Shown here one piece after another: positions 9,168 through 18,011 of a stretch of DNA of 64,000 nucleotides (its first letter is position 1; every line of letters begins with the position of its first letter). Under the pieces are notes generated by a model. That model worked only from the letters and a program-made list of their open reading frames with translations. It was not told the DNA's origin and did no database searches. The DNA is from Bartonella sp. B1099. GTDB lineage: Bacteria; Pseudomonadota; Alphaproteobacteria; Rhizobiales; Rhizobiaceae. Where the stretch lies: positions 404,001-468,000 of the forward strand of contig NZ_CALYLN010000001.1 of the NCBI RefSeq assembly GCF_944801835.1. Reading direction: 5' to 3'. Both the position numbers and the translations under genes were made by a program.

Positions 9168-11524
9168 AAACAGCAGAGCGCAAGCGTGAAAAGCAGCCAG
9201 AAGCGATCATCCCTTACGTGCGCCATGTAAACAAGCATGTCATTGCACTGGATTCACGCGCGCTCATGATGGTTGTTAAACTTGAGGGCATTAACTTTGA
9301 GACAGCGGATATTATTGATCTGAACGTGCTTCACGAACAGCTCAATAATCTGTTTAAGAACATTGCGGATGAACGGATTGCGCTTTATAGCCATATTATC
9401 CGAAAGCGGGAGACGGTTTATCCGGATGGCACTTTCAGATCGGCATTTGCCAAGCAATTAGATGATAAATATCGTGAGCGAATGGTTTCTCAGGAGCTTT
9501 ATCGCAATGAGCTTTATCTTTCAATTTTGTGGAATCCACACGTTGATAAGACGGATAAATTATTAGAATTTTTTAAACGTTTAGGCAAAGCCAAGCAAGA
9601 AAAAACGGAAGTTGATGAAGAATCGATTCGCAAGCTTGAAGATATTACGACAGATGTCATTCAAAATTTAGAGCGTTATGGCGCAAGAAGATTAAGTCTG
9701 TATGAGTATGAAGGCACTATTTATTCGCAGCAAAGTGAGTTTATTCACCAACTGGTAGGCGGTCGTCGTGAACGCATACCGTTGACATGGGGGACGATAG
9801 CGTCGACTGTTTATTCAGACCGTCTGATTTTTGGGAAAGAAGTCATAGAAATACGCACCGAAGCGGGCCAGCGTTTTGCTGGCATGTTTGGTTGGAAAGA
9901 GTATCCAGCCAAAACCAGAGTAGGCATGGCGGATGGTCTTTTAACGCTTCCCTTTGAGTTTATTTTTACGCAATCTTTTATTTTCAAGAGCAAAAATGCT
10001 GCCAAGCAGATTATGGGTCGCAAACAAAACCAGATGGTCAATGCCGGAGATCGTGCGGGCTCACAAATCATGGAGCTGGATGATGCGCTTGATGATCTTG
10101 AATCGAATCGTTTTGTTTTAGGGGAGCATCATTTATCGTTAGCGGTTTTTGCCGATGAGCCACAAGAGTTAGCGGATAATCTTGCCAAAGCACGTTCTCG
10201 TCTGACAGATGGTGGTGCTGTTATTGCGCGGGAGGATTTAGGGTTAGCGGCGGCTTGGTGGGCACAATTGCCTGGCAATTATGCCTATCGCACCCGCTCT
10301 GGCGCGATAACCAGCCGCAATTATGCAGCGCTTTCACCTTTTCATTCTTTTCCGGTTGGCAAAATAGATGGCAATGTGTGGGGACCAGCGGTAGCCTTGA
10401 TGAAGACTTCAGCTGGTTCGCCGTTTTATTTTAACTTTCACTTTGGTGATTTAGGCAATACCTTTGTCTGTGGTCCGTCTGGTTCTGGTAAAACGGTTAT
10501 TGTTAATTTTTTACTAGCACAACTTCAAAAGCATGATCCCAATATGGTGTTTTTTGATAAGGATCGTGGAGCAGAGCTTTTTGTCAGAGCGGGTGGCGGC
10601 ACGTATATGCCTTTAAAAAATGGCAAGCCGACGGGGATAGCACCCTTAAAAGGTTTAGATTATAGCAATCCAGCTGATAGGGTCTTTTTACGCCAATGGA
10701 TTACCAAGCTTGTTTCTGCTGAGGGTCAAAAGATTAGTGAATCGGAAAGGCAAGATATTGCTTCTGCGGTTGACCAACTTGCCTTGCTCCCTCAAGAGCA
10801 GCGGACCATATCGGCTTTACAAATGTTTTTTGACACCACGCATCGGGAGGGGATAGCGGGGCGTTTAGAGCGATGGTGTAAAGGCAATGCTTTAGGGTGG
10901 GTATTTGACAATCCTGATGATGACATAGGGATTGATGCCAAATTTATTGGTTATGATATGACGGATTTTTTGGACAATGACGAAATTCGTCCACCATTAA
11001 TGATGTATCTCTTTCATAGGATTCTGTCTCTGATTGACGGGCGTCGTATTATCATTGTCATTGATGAGTTTTGGAAAGCGCTAGAGGATGATTCCTTTAA
11101 AGCCTTTGCGCAAGATAGGCTGAAGACCATTCGGAAGCAAAATGGTTTGATGTTGTTTGCCACGCAATCTCCCAAAGATGCGATTAATTCGACGATAGCC
11201 CACACCATTATAGAGCAATGTCCCACCCAGGTTTATTTTCCCAATCAAAAGGGGAACCACGCGGATTATGTAGAGGGTTTTAAATTATCAGACCGAGAGT
11301 TTAACCTGATACAAACAGAATTAAGCCGAGAGTCACGGCGTTTTCTCATCAAGCAGGGACAAAGTTCTGTGGTAGCAGAACTGAATTTACGGGGTTTTGA
11401 TGATGAAATAGCCATTTTAAGCGGCACCACGAAAAACATTGAACTTCTCGAAACCATTATGGAAGAAGTTGGGACATCTCCAGATAAATGGCTTCCTATT
11501 TTCCAAGAAAGGTCAAAACAATGA
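9164..11524 (+). CDS. virB4: VirB4-type T4SS ATPase
   Basis: 786 residues, the family's usual size. The C-terminal ATPase domain has Walker A G-P-S-G-S-G-K-T at about residue 437 and Walker B-type I-I-I-V-I-D-E-F-W-K near residue 630, followed by the T-Q-S-P-K-D-A conserved block. It powers pilus biogenesis and substrate passage at the inner membrane. The stop overlaps the virB5 start (ATGA). Intact with no frame breaks. Confidence 0.95.
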   Translation: MKTAERKREKQPEAIIPYVRHVNKHVIALDSRALMMVVKLEGINFETADIIDLNVLHEQLNNLFKNIADERIALYSHIIRKRETVYPDGTFRSAFAKQLDDKYRERMVSQELYRNELYLSILWNPHVDKTDKLLEFFKRLGKAKQEKTEVDEESIRKLEDITTDVIQNLERYGARRLSLYEYEGTIYSQQSEFIHQLVGGRRERIPLTWGTIASTVYSDRLIFGKEVIEIRTEAGQRFAGMFGWKEYPAKTRVGMADGLLTLPFEFIFTQSFIFKSKNAAKQIMGRKQNQMVNAGDRAGSQIMELDDALDDLESNRFVLGEHHLSLAVFADEPQELADNLAKARSRLTDGGAVIAREDLGLAAAWWAQLPGNYAYRTRSGAITSRNYAALSPFHSFPVGKIDGNVWGPAVALMKTSAGSPFYFNFHFGDLGNTFVCGPSGSGKTVIVNFLLAQLQKHDPNMVFFDKDRGAELFVRAGGGTYMPLKNGKPTGIAPLKGLDYSNPADRVFLRQWITKLVSAEGQKISESERQDIASAVDQLALLPQEQRTISALQMFFDTTHREGIAGRLERWCKGNALGWVFDNPDDDIGIDAKFIGYDMTDFLDNDEIRPPLMMYLFHRILSLIDGRRIIIVIDEFWKALEDDSFKAFAQDRLKTIRKQNGLMLFATQSPKDAINSTIAHTIIEQCPTQVYFPNQKGNHADYVEGFKLSDREFNLIQTELSRESRRFLIKQGQSSVVAELNLRGFDDEIAILSGTTKNIELLETIMEEVGTSPDKWLPIFQERSKQ

Positions 11525-12294
11525 AAAAACTTTTATTGGCAACCGCGCTTTGCGCAATTTCTTTAGGCTTAAAAACAAATGCCTTAGCCATGATGGTATA
11601 TGATCCCGCGGCTGTAGGACAAATGATGAAACAATTCGAACAAGGCAAACTACATCTTCAAGAATTGCAGAAACAATTTAAGCTAGGCACAGAACAGCTT
11701 GATCAATTAAAGAGCCAACTCGATCAAATGAAACAACTCTATAGCTCTTTAAATGCCAAACCTGACATTTCGGCATTGAAAGAAATGTTTAACAAGCAAG
11801 GGAGCAATGGCGCTCTGCCTTCTGACTTTAACCACTTTCAACAATCGATGGGCAGCGGCGGCGGTGGCGGTGGTGGCGGGAGCAGCAGCAAAAACGCACA
11901 AAAATGGCAAGAAGAGCTTAAATATAAAGAGCCCGCGGGGGGTGCAGGATCAAAAGAAGCGGTGGATGCTTTTTACGCAGAGGAAGTTAAAAAAGCTGAA
12001 CAGCACATAGTAGGACAAGCGGCAAAAGGCCAAGATGTCTACGAAGAAGCCAGTGAAACGCAAAAAGAGATTAACAAGCTTCTCGATAAACTTGGAAACA
12101 CTGATAAGGCTGGTGAAATTCAAGGCATTCAAGCAAAATTATCGGCGATACAAGCAAAACTGCAAACACAAGTCCTTCAAATGCAAGCCGCCGCGATGAT
12201 TCAACAAGCAGAAGATAAAGCGGCAGAACAACGTGGCTACGAAGAATTTACAGCACGATATAAAGATTTTGCCAAAAAACTGCGTGGTCAATAA
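11521..12294 (+). CDS. virB5: VirB5-type minor pilin
   Basis: 257 residues. Starts at the ATG overlapping the virB4 stop. A signal peptide (M-K-K-L-L-L-A-T-A-L-C-A-I-S) is followed by M-M-V-Y-D-P-A-A-V-G-Q and long glutamine- and lysine-rich helices typical of VirB5/TraC pilus-tip proteins. Unusual is a glycine-rich tract (S-G-G-G-G-G-G-G-G-S-S-S) near residue 120 separating the two helical halves, encoded by GGC/GGT repeats and so prone to length change. The assignment rests on position and architecture more than on a motif. Confidence 0.75.
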   Translation: MKKLLLATALCAISLGLKTNALAMMVYDPAAVGQMMKQFEQGKLHLQELQKQFKLGTEQLDQLKSQLDQMKQLYSSLNAKPDISALKEMFNKQGSNGALPSDFNHFQQSMGSGGGGGGGGSSSKNAQKWQEELKYKEPAGGAGSKEAVDAFYAEEVKKAEQHIVGQAAKGQDVYEEASETQKEINKLLDKLGNTDKAGEIQGIQAKLSAIQAKLQTQVLQMQAAAMIQQAEDKAAEQRGYEEFTARYKDFAKKLRGQ

Positions 12295-12317
12295 AGGGAA
12301 AAAAGAGGGGCTTGAAC

Positions 12318-12584
12318 ATGAACAAGATCATCATAACAACATTGCTACTTTGCACAGGGCTTATGGCTTCTGGCTGTGAAAAAACCTACAGCGTAGAAGA
12401 ATTAAAAAAAGACAAAAAACTGATGGAAGAAGTACTCGTGAAATGTTTGACATCAGGGGATCTTAAATCGAAAAATTGTAAAAACGCAGAGCAAGCTGAA
12501 TTTGAAACCCGTAAGAAATGGGGAGGTTTTGGCTCTACAAATGATGAGCAGCAAAAATCTGAAAAACAAGGGGACAATCATTAA
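12318..12584 (+). CDS. eexN: EexN-like entry-exclusion lipoprotein, copy 1
   Basis: 88 residues. Starts at the ATG matched by its paralogues rather than the in-frame TTG six bases earlier. A lipoprotein signal ends at the lipobox L-M-A-S-G-C; the mature protein begins C-E-K-T-Y-S-V-E-E-L-K-K-D-K-K-L, the EexN pattern. Such proteins exclude redundant mating or sit in the T4SS envelope. This copy is the most divergent of the tight trio: it lacks the W-N-A-K-C-G-F block and has C-L-T-S-G-D-L instead. Confidence 0.8.
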   Translation: MNKIIITTLLLCTGLMASGCEKTYSVEELKKDKKLMEEVLVKCLTSGDLKSKNCKNAEQAEFETRKKWGGFGSTNDEQQKSEKQGDNH

Positions 12585-12586
12585 TC

Positions 12587-13009
12587 ATGAATAAAATCAT
12601 CATACCAGCATTACTGCTTTGCACAGGGCTTATGGCTGCTGGCTGTGAAAAAACCTATAGCGTCGCAGAATTTAAAAAAGATAAAAAATTGATGGAAGAG
12701 TGGAATGCAAGATGCGGATTCACAGGAACTGCCAAAAATTGTGAAAACTTAAGGTTAGCGCAGCTTGAACTTCAAAAGGAATATGAAGCAAAAGCGGAAG
12801 AAAGAATTAGGGAACAAAACGAAGGTTTTCGTGATGCTATGGAAAAGTTTCAAGCCGAAATGGAAGCAGAACATCAAAGAAGACAAGCTGAAATAAAAAA
12901 ACTAAAGGCTGAACTAGAAAAAAAAGAAGCTGAAGAAAAAGCAAAAGAGCGTGCTGAAGAAGAACAAAGAGCAAAAGAGCGCGCTAAACAACAACAGGAC
13001 CGTCATTAA
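12587..13009 (+). CDS. eexN: EexN-like lipoprotein with long charged tail, copy 2
   Basis: 140 residues, two bases after copy 1. Lipobox L-M-A-A-G-C, then C-E-K-T-Y-S-V-A-E-F-K-K-D-K-K-L-M-E-E-W and C-G-F-T-G-T-A-K-N-C-E-N-L-R-L-A, with two internal cysteines probably forming a disulfide. From about residue 60 a lysine/glutamate/alanine-rich helix replaces any family domain and probably forms a coiled coil. The conserved head with a variable tail is the pattern shared by all six copies. Confidence 0.82.
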   Translation: MNKIIIPALLLCTGLMAAGCEKTYSVAEFKKDKKLMEEWNARCGFTGTAKNCENLRLAQLELQKEYEAKAEERIREQNEGFRDAMEKFQAEMEAEHQRRQAEIKKLKAELEKKEAEEKAKERAEEEQRAKERAKQQQDRH

Positions 13010-13011
13010 TC

Positions 13012-13392
13012 ATGAACAAGATCACCATAACAACATTGCTACTTAGCACTGGAATTATCGCTGCTGGCTGTGAAAAAACCTATAGCGTCGCTGAATTTAA
13101 AAAAGATAAAAATTTACGCTTAGAGTGGGATGCTAAATGTGGATTTGCAGGAACTTCAAAGAATTGTGAAAACATGCGGTTAGCATTTTTAGAACTTGAA
13201 AAAGAATATAAAGCACAAGCTGAAGAAAGAAGTCGTAAAGCAGCAGAGGAGCGGAAAAAAAGTATGGATGAACTTATGGCTAAAGAAAAAGCTAGACATG
13301 AAAAATGGAAAGCTGAATTTGAAGCAAAACAACGGGCTAAAGCCGAACGAGAAGCGAAAGAAAAAGCTGAACAGAAACAAAATAATAATTAA
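13012..13392 (+). CDS. eexN: EexN-like lipoprotein, copy 3
   Basis: 126 residues. Same lipoprotein head as copy 2 but with D-K-N-L-R-L-E-W-D-A-K-C-G-F-A-G-T-S-K-N-C-E-N-M-R-L-A, matching copy 5 in this block. The charged tail ends E-K-A-E-Q-K-Q-N-N-N, shared almost base for base with copy 4. The tails and heads therefore group differently, which points to recombination among copies. Confidence 0.82.
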   Translation: MNKITITTLLLSTGIIAAGCEKTYSVAEFKKDKNLRLEWDAKCGFAGTSKNCENMRLAFLELEKEYKAQAEERSRKAAEERKKSMDELMAKEKARHEKWKAEFEAKQRAKAEREAKEKAEQKQNNN

Positions 13393-13428
13393 ATTATAAA
13401 AATACACAACGAATAGCGAAATATCTAA

Positions 13429-13602
13429 ATGGCAATAGTAACCAAAGGCGTATTTACTGATATAGATGATATGTTAATGGAACCCCTTACAGAGGCAACA
13501 GACAATACCTCTGTACATAGCTATTGCGCTTTAGCTGCTCAAGCTAAACACTTACAAGCATCTTATATTACATTTACTGAAAGGAAAAAGGGGAAATATT
13601 GA
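13429..13602 (+). pseudogene. Stub of the virB6 5' end, copy 1
   Basis: An open 57-codon reading frame whose first 45 residues follow the start of VirB6 (M-x-x-x-x-x-x-F-T-x-I-D-x-x-L-M-E-P-L-T-x-x-x-D). It has no membrane segments and ends by overlapping the next eexN start (TGATG). The overlap may still allow translational coupling even though the VirB6 function is gone. Confidence 0.7.
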
Positions 13603-13982
13603 TGAATAAAGTTCTCATAACAACATTGCTACTTGGCACAGGACTCATCGCTGCTGGATGTGAAAAAACCTATAGCGTCGCAGAATTTAAAAAAGATAAA
13701 AAATTGATGGAAGAGTGGAATGCTAAATGTGGATTCGCAGGAACTGCCAAAAATTGTGAAAACTTAAGATTAGCGCAGCTTGAACTTCAAAAGGAATATG
13801 AAGCAAAAGCTGGAGAGAGACAGCGTAAAGCCGCAGAAGACTTGGATAAAAGATTAAAGGAACTTAGGGATAAAGAAGACGCTGAATATGAAAAATGGAA
13901 AGCTGAATTTGAAGCTAAGCAACGGGCTAAAGCCGAACAAGAAGCAAAAGAAAAAGCTGAACAGAAACAAAATAATAATTAA
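13602..13982 (+). CDS. eexN: EexN-like lipoprotein, copy 4
   Basis: 126 residues from the ATG that overlaps the stop of the virB6 stub. Lipobox L-I-A-A-G-C; head like copy 2 (K-K-L-M-E-E-W-N-A-K-C-G-F-A-G-T-A-K-N-C-E-N-L-R-L-A), tail like copy 3. GGAAAAAGGGGAAATA upstream is repeated before copies 5 and 6 and contains the ribosome-binding site. Confidence 0.82.
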   Translation: MNKVLITTLLLGTGLIAAGCEKTYSVAEFKKDKKLMEEWNAKCGFAGTAKNCENLRLAQLELQKEYEAKAGERQRKAAEDLDKRLKELRDKEDAEYEKWKAEFEAKQRAKAEQEAKEKAEQKQNNN

Positions 13983-14018
13983 ATTATAAAAATACACAAC
14001 GAATAGCGAAGTATCTAA

Positions 14019-14225
14019 ATGGCAATAGTAACCAAAGGCGTATTTTCTTATATCGACAATATGTTGATGAATCCCCTTACAGAGGCAACAAACAATACCT
14101 CTGCACATAGCTATTGCGCTTTAGCTGCTCAACTTAAAGAACCTTACAGACTATACAATAGATTTATGGCAACATTATGTCACTGCCCTAGATTTATCAT
14201 CACTGGTTATAAAACTAGAACCTAG
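14019..14225 (+). pseudogene. Stub of the virB6 5' end, copy 2
   Basis: 68 codons, near-identical to stub 1 over its first 45 residues (M-A-I-V-T-K-G-V-F-S-Y-I-D-N-M-L-M-N-P-L), then diverging into sequence without membrane segments. It lies in the same position after an eexN copy, preceded by the same AATACACAACGAATAGCGAA block. Confidence 0.7.
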
Positions 14226-14284
14226 CATAATTTTAAAATTGTGCTCAAACCTTGTAAAACTGAAAGGAAAAAGGGGAAATATCG

Positions 14285-14575
14285 ATGAATAAAGTTCTCA
14301 TAACAACATTGCTACTTGGCACAGGACTCATCGCTGCTGGCTGTGAAAAAACCTATAGCGTCGCAGAATTTAAAAAAGATGAAAAATTACGCCTAGAGTG
14401 GGATGCTAGATGTGGATTTGCAGGAACTTCAAAAAATTGTGAAAACATGCGGTTAGCATTTTTAGAACTTGAGAAAGAACGTCAGGCAAAAGCTAAAGAA
14501 ATATGGAACGCTACATTTGGGATAAAAGAGCGTGCTGATGAAGAAAAAAAAGCGAAAGAACAAAATAATAATTAA
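14285..14575 (+). CDS. eexN: EexN-like lipoprotein, copy 5
   Basis: 96 residues. Same lipoprotein head; the charged tail is short (K-E-R-A-D-E-E-K-K-A-K-E-Q-N-N-N). Its upstream 60 bases are shared with copy 6, including GTGCTCAAACCTTGTAAAAC and the GGGGAAAT ribosome-binding site. Confidence 0.82.
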   Translation: MNKVLITTLLLGTGLIAAGCEKTYSVAEFKKDEKLRLEWDARCGFAGTSKNCENMRLAFLELEKERQAKAKEIWNATFGIKERADEEKKAKEQNNN

Positions 14576-14611
14576 ATTATAAAAATACACAACGAAGAGC
14601 GGAGCATTTAA

Positions 14612-14734
14612 ATGGCAGTAGACAGCAAAGGCATATTCACTGATAGAGACACGATATTAACGCAGCCTCTTACAAAGACAATGAATGACGCCATCACACA
14701 TAGCTATTGCGCTTTAGCTGCTCAACTTAAATAA
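14612..14734 (+). pseudogene. Stub of the virB6 5' end, copy 3
   Basis: 40 codons. Begins M-A-V-D-S-K-G-I-F-T-D-R-D-T-I-L-T-Q-P-L-T-K and stops at TAA where stub 2 continues (AACTTAAATAACC against AACTTAAAGAACC). It is the shortest and most decayed stub, with downstream sequence still matching the tail of stub 2 for about 90 bases. Confidence 0.7.
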
Positions 14735-14880
14735 CCTTGCAGACTATACAATAGATTTATGGCAAGATTATGTCACTGCCCTAGATTTATCATCACTGGT
14801 TATAAAAAACCGATAACCTAGCATAATTTAAAAATTGTGCTCAAACCTTGTAAAACTGAAAGAAAGAAGGGGAAATATCG

Positions 14881-15180
14881 ATGAATAAAGTTCTCATAAC
14901 AACATTGCTACTTTGCACTGGGCTCATCACAGCTGGTTGTGAAAAAATCCACAGTGTAGGGGAATTTAAGAAAGACGAAAAATTACGCGATGAGTGGATA
15001 TCTAAATGTATGTGGAAAAAGCCTTCTGAGACAGAATCTCCTCAAAATTGTGAAAACTTAGGAAAAGCAATAGACGAACTTGGTAAAGAATCCTTTCAAA
15101 AATATCTAAATGAATATCGTAAAAATGACGATAAGAAAAAAACAGAAGAGCAATCTGAAAAGAAAGAGGACAGTAATTAA
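14881..15180 (+). CDS. eexN: EexN-like lipoprotein, copy 6
   Basis: 99 residues. Lipobox L-I-T-A-G-C followed by C-E-K-I-H-S-V-G-E-F-K-K-D-E-K-L. The W-x-x-K-C block is changed to W-I-S-K-C-M-W-K-K-P-S, and the cysteine-asparagine-leucine spacing is longer than in the others. This is the copy directly before the intact virB6 and may be the ancestral one. Confidence 0.8.
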   Translation: MNKVLITTLLLCTGLITAGCEKIHSVGEFKKDEKLRDEWISKCMWKKPSETESPQNCENLGKAIDELGKESFQKYLNEYRKNDDKKKTEEQSEKKEDSN

Positions 15181-15242
15181 AGCATAAAAATTCAACTTAG
15201 TATGGAACGCAAAACCCATATGATAAGGAGCGGAGGAAAACA

Positions 15243-16154
15243 ATGGCAGCGTATGATATATTTACCATGATAGACAACGGGTTGATGGAGCCCCTCACAA
15301 AGGTAATGGATGACACCATTAGAAATCTCTCATCGTCTTTATCTACTCCGCTTAAAGCGTCTTGTACAATCTATATTATATTTATAGGATACAATATCAT
15401 CTATGGGCGTTCTTCCATGCCTTTATGGGACTTTATAGCAACAGTTTTCAAACTTGGCATTATTGTTGCACTTGCCACAAACGCCACCCATTATAATACT
15501 TGGGTTAGGGATATATTCTTCAACGATCTGCCGAATGCCATTGCAAATGCTACCCAAGGTGCACATTCAGATAAAAATGTATGGGATAATATGATACAAA
15601 CTGCTGCTTCACACGTTTTTGATGCTGCCAACAGAGAACATACATTTACATTTGCTGTCTATTGGCTTGCTGGTCTTTTCTGCTTAGGAGTTTCTGCTCT
15701 CTTTTGTGGCGTCGGTTTTTTCGTCTCAGTATATGCTAAAATTGGTTTATTTCTTGTCCTATCAGTGGGGCCCCTCTTTATAAGCCTTTATATGTTTTCA
15801 GCAACACGAAGGTTTACAGAAGCATGGCTAAATCAAACAGTAAATTTCATTATACTTCAGGTATTAATAGTCATAATCGGTGGTTTATATGTCAAGCTTG
15901 CAACAACCATCCTTTCAAGAAGCGTTCTGGATATGATCGTTGCTTTAGTGCAATTTTTAGGTATCAGCAGTTGTGGTATTCTTATCTTTTACAAATTGCC
16001 AGAAATCGCATCGGCTTTAGCTTCTGGTGGAGCTGCTCTTACAGGATCAACGAAAGCAGGTGTCGACGCAGTAAAAGCTCCTTTCAAAGCTATGAAGAAG
16101 CGTATGGAGAAGATGGAACAGAAAGCAATAGCAATATTAGGTATAATAAAATGA
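15243..16154 (+). CDS. virB6: VirB6-type polytopic T4SS channel protein
   Basis: 303 residues with five or six membrane segments between about residues 33 and 260 and the VirB6/TrbL start F-T-M-I-D-N-G-L-M-E-P-L. A strong ribosome-binding site (AAGGAGCGGAGG) precedes it. VirB6 forms part of the inner-membrane translocation path and in plasmid systems pairs with EexN in exclusion, which fits the repeated eexN-virB6' units upstream. Confidence 0.9.
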   Translation: MAAYDIFTMIDNGLMEPLTKVMDDTIRNLSSSLSTPLKASCTIYIIFIGYNIIYGRSSMPLWDFIATVFKLGIIVALATNATHYNTWVRDIFFNDLPNAIANATQGAHSDKNVWDNMIQTAASHVFDAANREHTFTFAVYWLAGLFCLGVSALFCGVGFFVSVYAKIGLFLVLSVGPLFISLYMFSATRRFTEAWLNQTVNFIILQVLIVIIGGLYVKLATTILSRSVLDMIVALVQFLGISSCGILIFYKLPEIASALASGGAALTGSTKAGVDAVKAPFKAMKKRMEKMEQKAIAILGIIK

Positions 16155-16168
16155 AAGGAAATGGAAGA

Positions 16169-16450
16169 ATGTTTAAAAAAATTGGGGTCATCTTACCATT
16201 TCTCTTTCTCAGTGGCTGTATGTCTTCATCACACACGCTGAAGTCACTTCCAAAGTGTGATGGATATTCTAAACGTCCACTCAACCGATCCATGTGGAAT
16301 TGGGAAGGGAAAAAACCAACACCCACCCCCATCATCATCAGTAACAACACACGCCTACCCTTAAAAGAGGGAAAGCTGGAAATGCTTCTGGCACAAAAGT
16401 TAACGGATGAGGAAATGAGATCTTACAAAAATTGCGGGCAAAAAGCATGA
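16169..16450 (+). CDS. virB7: VirB7-type T4SS lipoprotein
   Basis: 93 residues from the ATG that gives a clean lipoprotein signal [17 protein letters not shown]; an in-frame ATG six codons earlier is possible. The position between virB6 and virB8 and the lipobox support VirB7, the lipoprotein that stabilises VirB9 in the outer-membrane core. It is longer than typical VirB7. The stop overlaps the virB8 start. Confidence 0.75.
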   Translation: MFKKIGVILPFLFLSGCMSSSHTLKSLPKCDGYSKRPLNRSMWNWEGKKPTPTPIIISNNTRLPLKEGKLEMLLAQKLTDEEMRSYKNCGQKA

Positions 16451-17118
16451 AAGAAAAAGACGTAGAACAATACATCGCTGAAGCGCGCTCTTTTGATCAA
16501 GACCGCATGTTAGCAGCACGACGCACCACTCGCGCCTCCCTCACAATTGCCGCGATATCCGTTATCGTCGCGCTCATCTCCTCACTCGCGGTCATCACCC
16601 TCACACCGCTTAAAACCGTAGAGCCTTTTGTCATCCGTGTGGACAATTCAACCGGTATCACAGAAGTCGTGGAAGCCTTAAAAGAAGGACCCACCAATGT
16701 GGATGAAGCCATCACACGCTATTTCGCCGCAAAATACGTCCGCTCGCGTGAAGGCTTTGCCACAGAAGAAGTACAACACAACTTCGAAACTGTCTCTCTC
16801 CTCTCTTCCCCTGAAGAGCAGGAAAGATTTGCCAGCTGGTACGGCGCAAGAAATCCACAAAGCCCCCAAATTCTCTATAAACATGCCACCGTTACAATAA
16901 CGATAAAATCAATCTCCTTCATCAATCAAGATGTTGCTCAAGTGCGTTACTACAGAACAATCCATGACAATGAAAACAACAAAGAATTCATCACTCATTG
17001 GGTTGCAACGCTCACCTTTGAATACATCAACGCCCCTATCTCTGTCCAAAATCGTCTGATAAATCCTCTTGGGTTTATTGTTAATGAATATAGAACTGAT
17101 CCGGAAGTGGTCAACTGA
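16447..17118 (+). CDS. virB8: VirB8-type T4SS inner-membrane protein
   Basis: 223 residues, starting at the ATG overlapping the virB7 stop. One membrane segment at about residues 36-58, followed by [11 protein letters not shown] and the periplasmic NTF2-like domain with [12 protein letters not shown] and the C-terminal [11 protein letters not shown] block. It is a bitopic assembly factor. Intact. Confidence 0.93.
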   Translation: MKEKDVEQYIAEARSFDQDRMLAARRTTRASLTIAAISVIVALISSLAVITLTPLKTVEPFVIRVDNSTGITEVVEALKEGPTNVDEAITRYFAAKYVRSREGFATEEVQHNFETVSLLSSPEEQERFASWYGARNPQSPQILYKHATVTITIKSISFINQDVAQVRYYRTIHDNENNKEFITHWVATLTFEYINAPISVQNRLINPLGFIVNEYRTDPEVVN

Positions 17119-17120
17119 TC

Positions 17121-17972
17121 ATGACAAAAAAAATCCTTTTTCTTATTCTCAGCCTCCTCGCCCTTTCTCCTACACCTTGGAGTAACGCCAGTGTTTTTCC
17201 CACCCGCGCGCCGAGCGATAGCCGCATTCGCTTCATCAATTATGATGCTTATAATGTCACAAAAATTATTGGCTCCATCCGCTCATCGGTCCAAATAGAA
17301 TTTTCTGCCAATGAAGAAATTGCGCATGTCGCCATTGGCAACAGCGTCGCATGGGAAGTCGCCCCCGCTGGCAATATTCTTTTCCTCAAAGCGCGCGAAG
17401 TCCAACCCATCACCAATCTCCAAGTCGTCACCACAAAACTTGATGGTTCAAAACGCTCCTATCAATTTGAACTGATCATCAAAGATGGAGAAATCTCCTC
17501 TGGACAAGAAACCTATTTCCTCGTGAAATTTCGCTACCCCCAAGAAGAAGCAGAACAAAGAAGACTTGCAGCCCTTCTGCGACAAGAAAAAAAACAAGCC
17601 AGACAAATCGATAGCGTCTTCAATGCTTATGAAACCTACGGACCACGCAATTGGGCTTACACCGCACAAGGCTCAAGCAACCTTGAACCCTCCTCTGTTT
17701 ACGACAATGGCAAAACCACAACCTTTACCTTCCCTGACAACCAAGAAATCCCTGCCATTTACATCGTAAGCAGTGATGGAACAGAATCGCTGGTTCCCAA
17801 AACCACAAGAGGCAACATGGTTATTGTCCATGCCATTAGCGCACGCTTCACCCTAAGACAGGGAAGAAATGTCCTCTGCATCTTTAACGAAGCCTATCAA
17901 CCCAAAGGCATCAATCCAGACACCGGCACAACCTCACCATCTGTTGAACGTAAAATTGCATCAGATCTTTAA
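17121..17972 (+). CDS. virB9: VirB9-type T4SS outer-membrane core protein
   Basis: 283 residues with a signal peptide ending near S-N-A-S. R-I-R-F-I-N-Y-D, Y-Q-F-E-L and the C-terminal D-N-G-K-T-T-T-F-T-F, P-A-I-Y-I-V and R-x-G-x-x-V-L-C-I-F-N motifs are those of VirB9/CagX. The single cysteine in V-L-C-I could bond to VirB7. It begins two bases after virB8. Confidence 0.94.
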   Translation: MTKKILFLILSLLALSPTPWSNASVFPTRAPSDSRIRFINYDAYNVTKIIGSIRSSVQIEFSANEEIAHVAIGNSVAWEVAPAGNILFLKAREVQPITNLQVVTTKLDGSKRSYQFELIIKDGEISSGQETYFLVKFRYPQEEAEQRRLAALLRQEKKQARQIDSVFNAYETYGPRNWAYTAQGSSNLEPSSVYDNGKTTTFTFPDNQEIPAIYIVSSDGTESLVPKTTRGNMVIVHAISARFTLRQGRNVLCIFNEAYQPKGINPDTGTTSPSVERKIASDL

Positions 17973-18011
17973 ACATCTTTAAATAAGCGGGAATTCAAAG
18001 GGGACCAACAC

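Noticed and set aside
13189-13407. Phenylalanine-rich antisense ORFs opposite the eexN genes
   Set aside because: By-product of the lysine/glutamate-rich coding strand.
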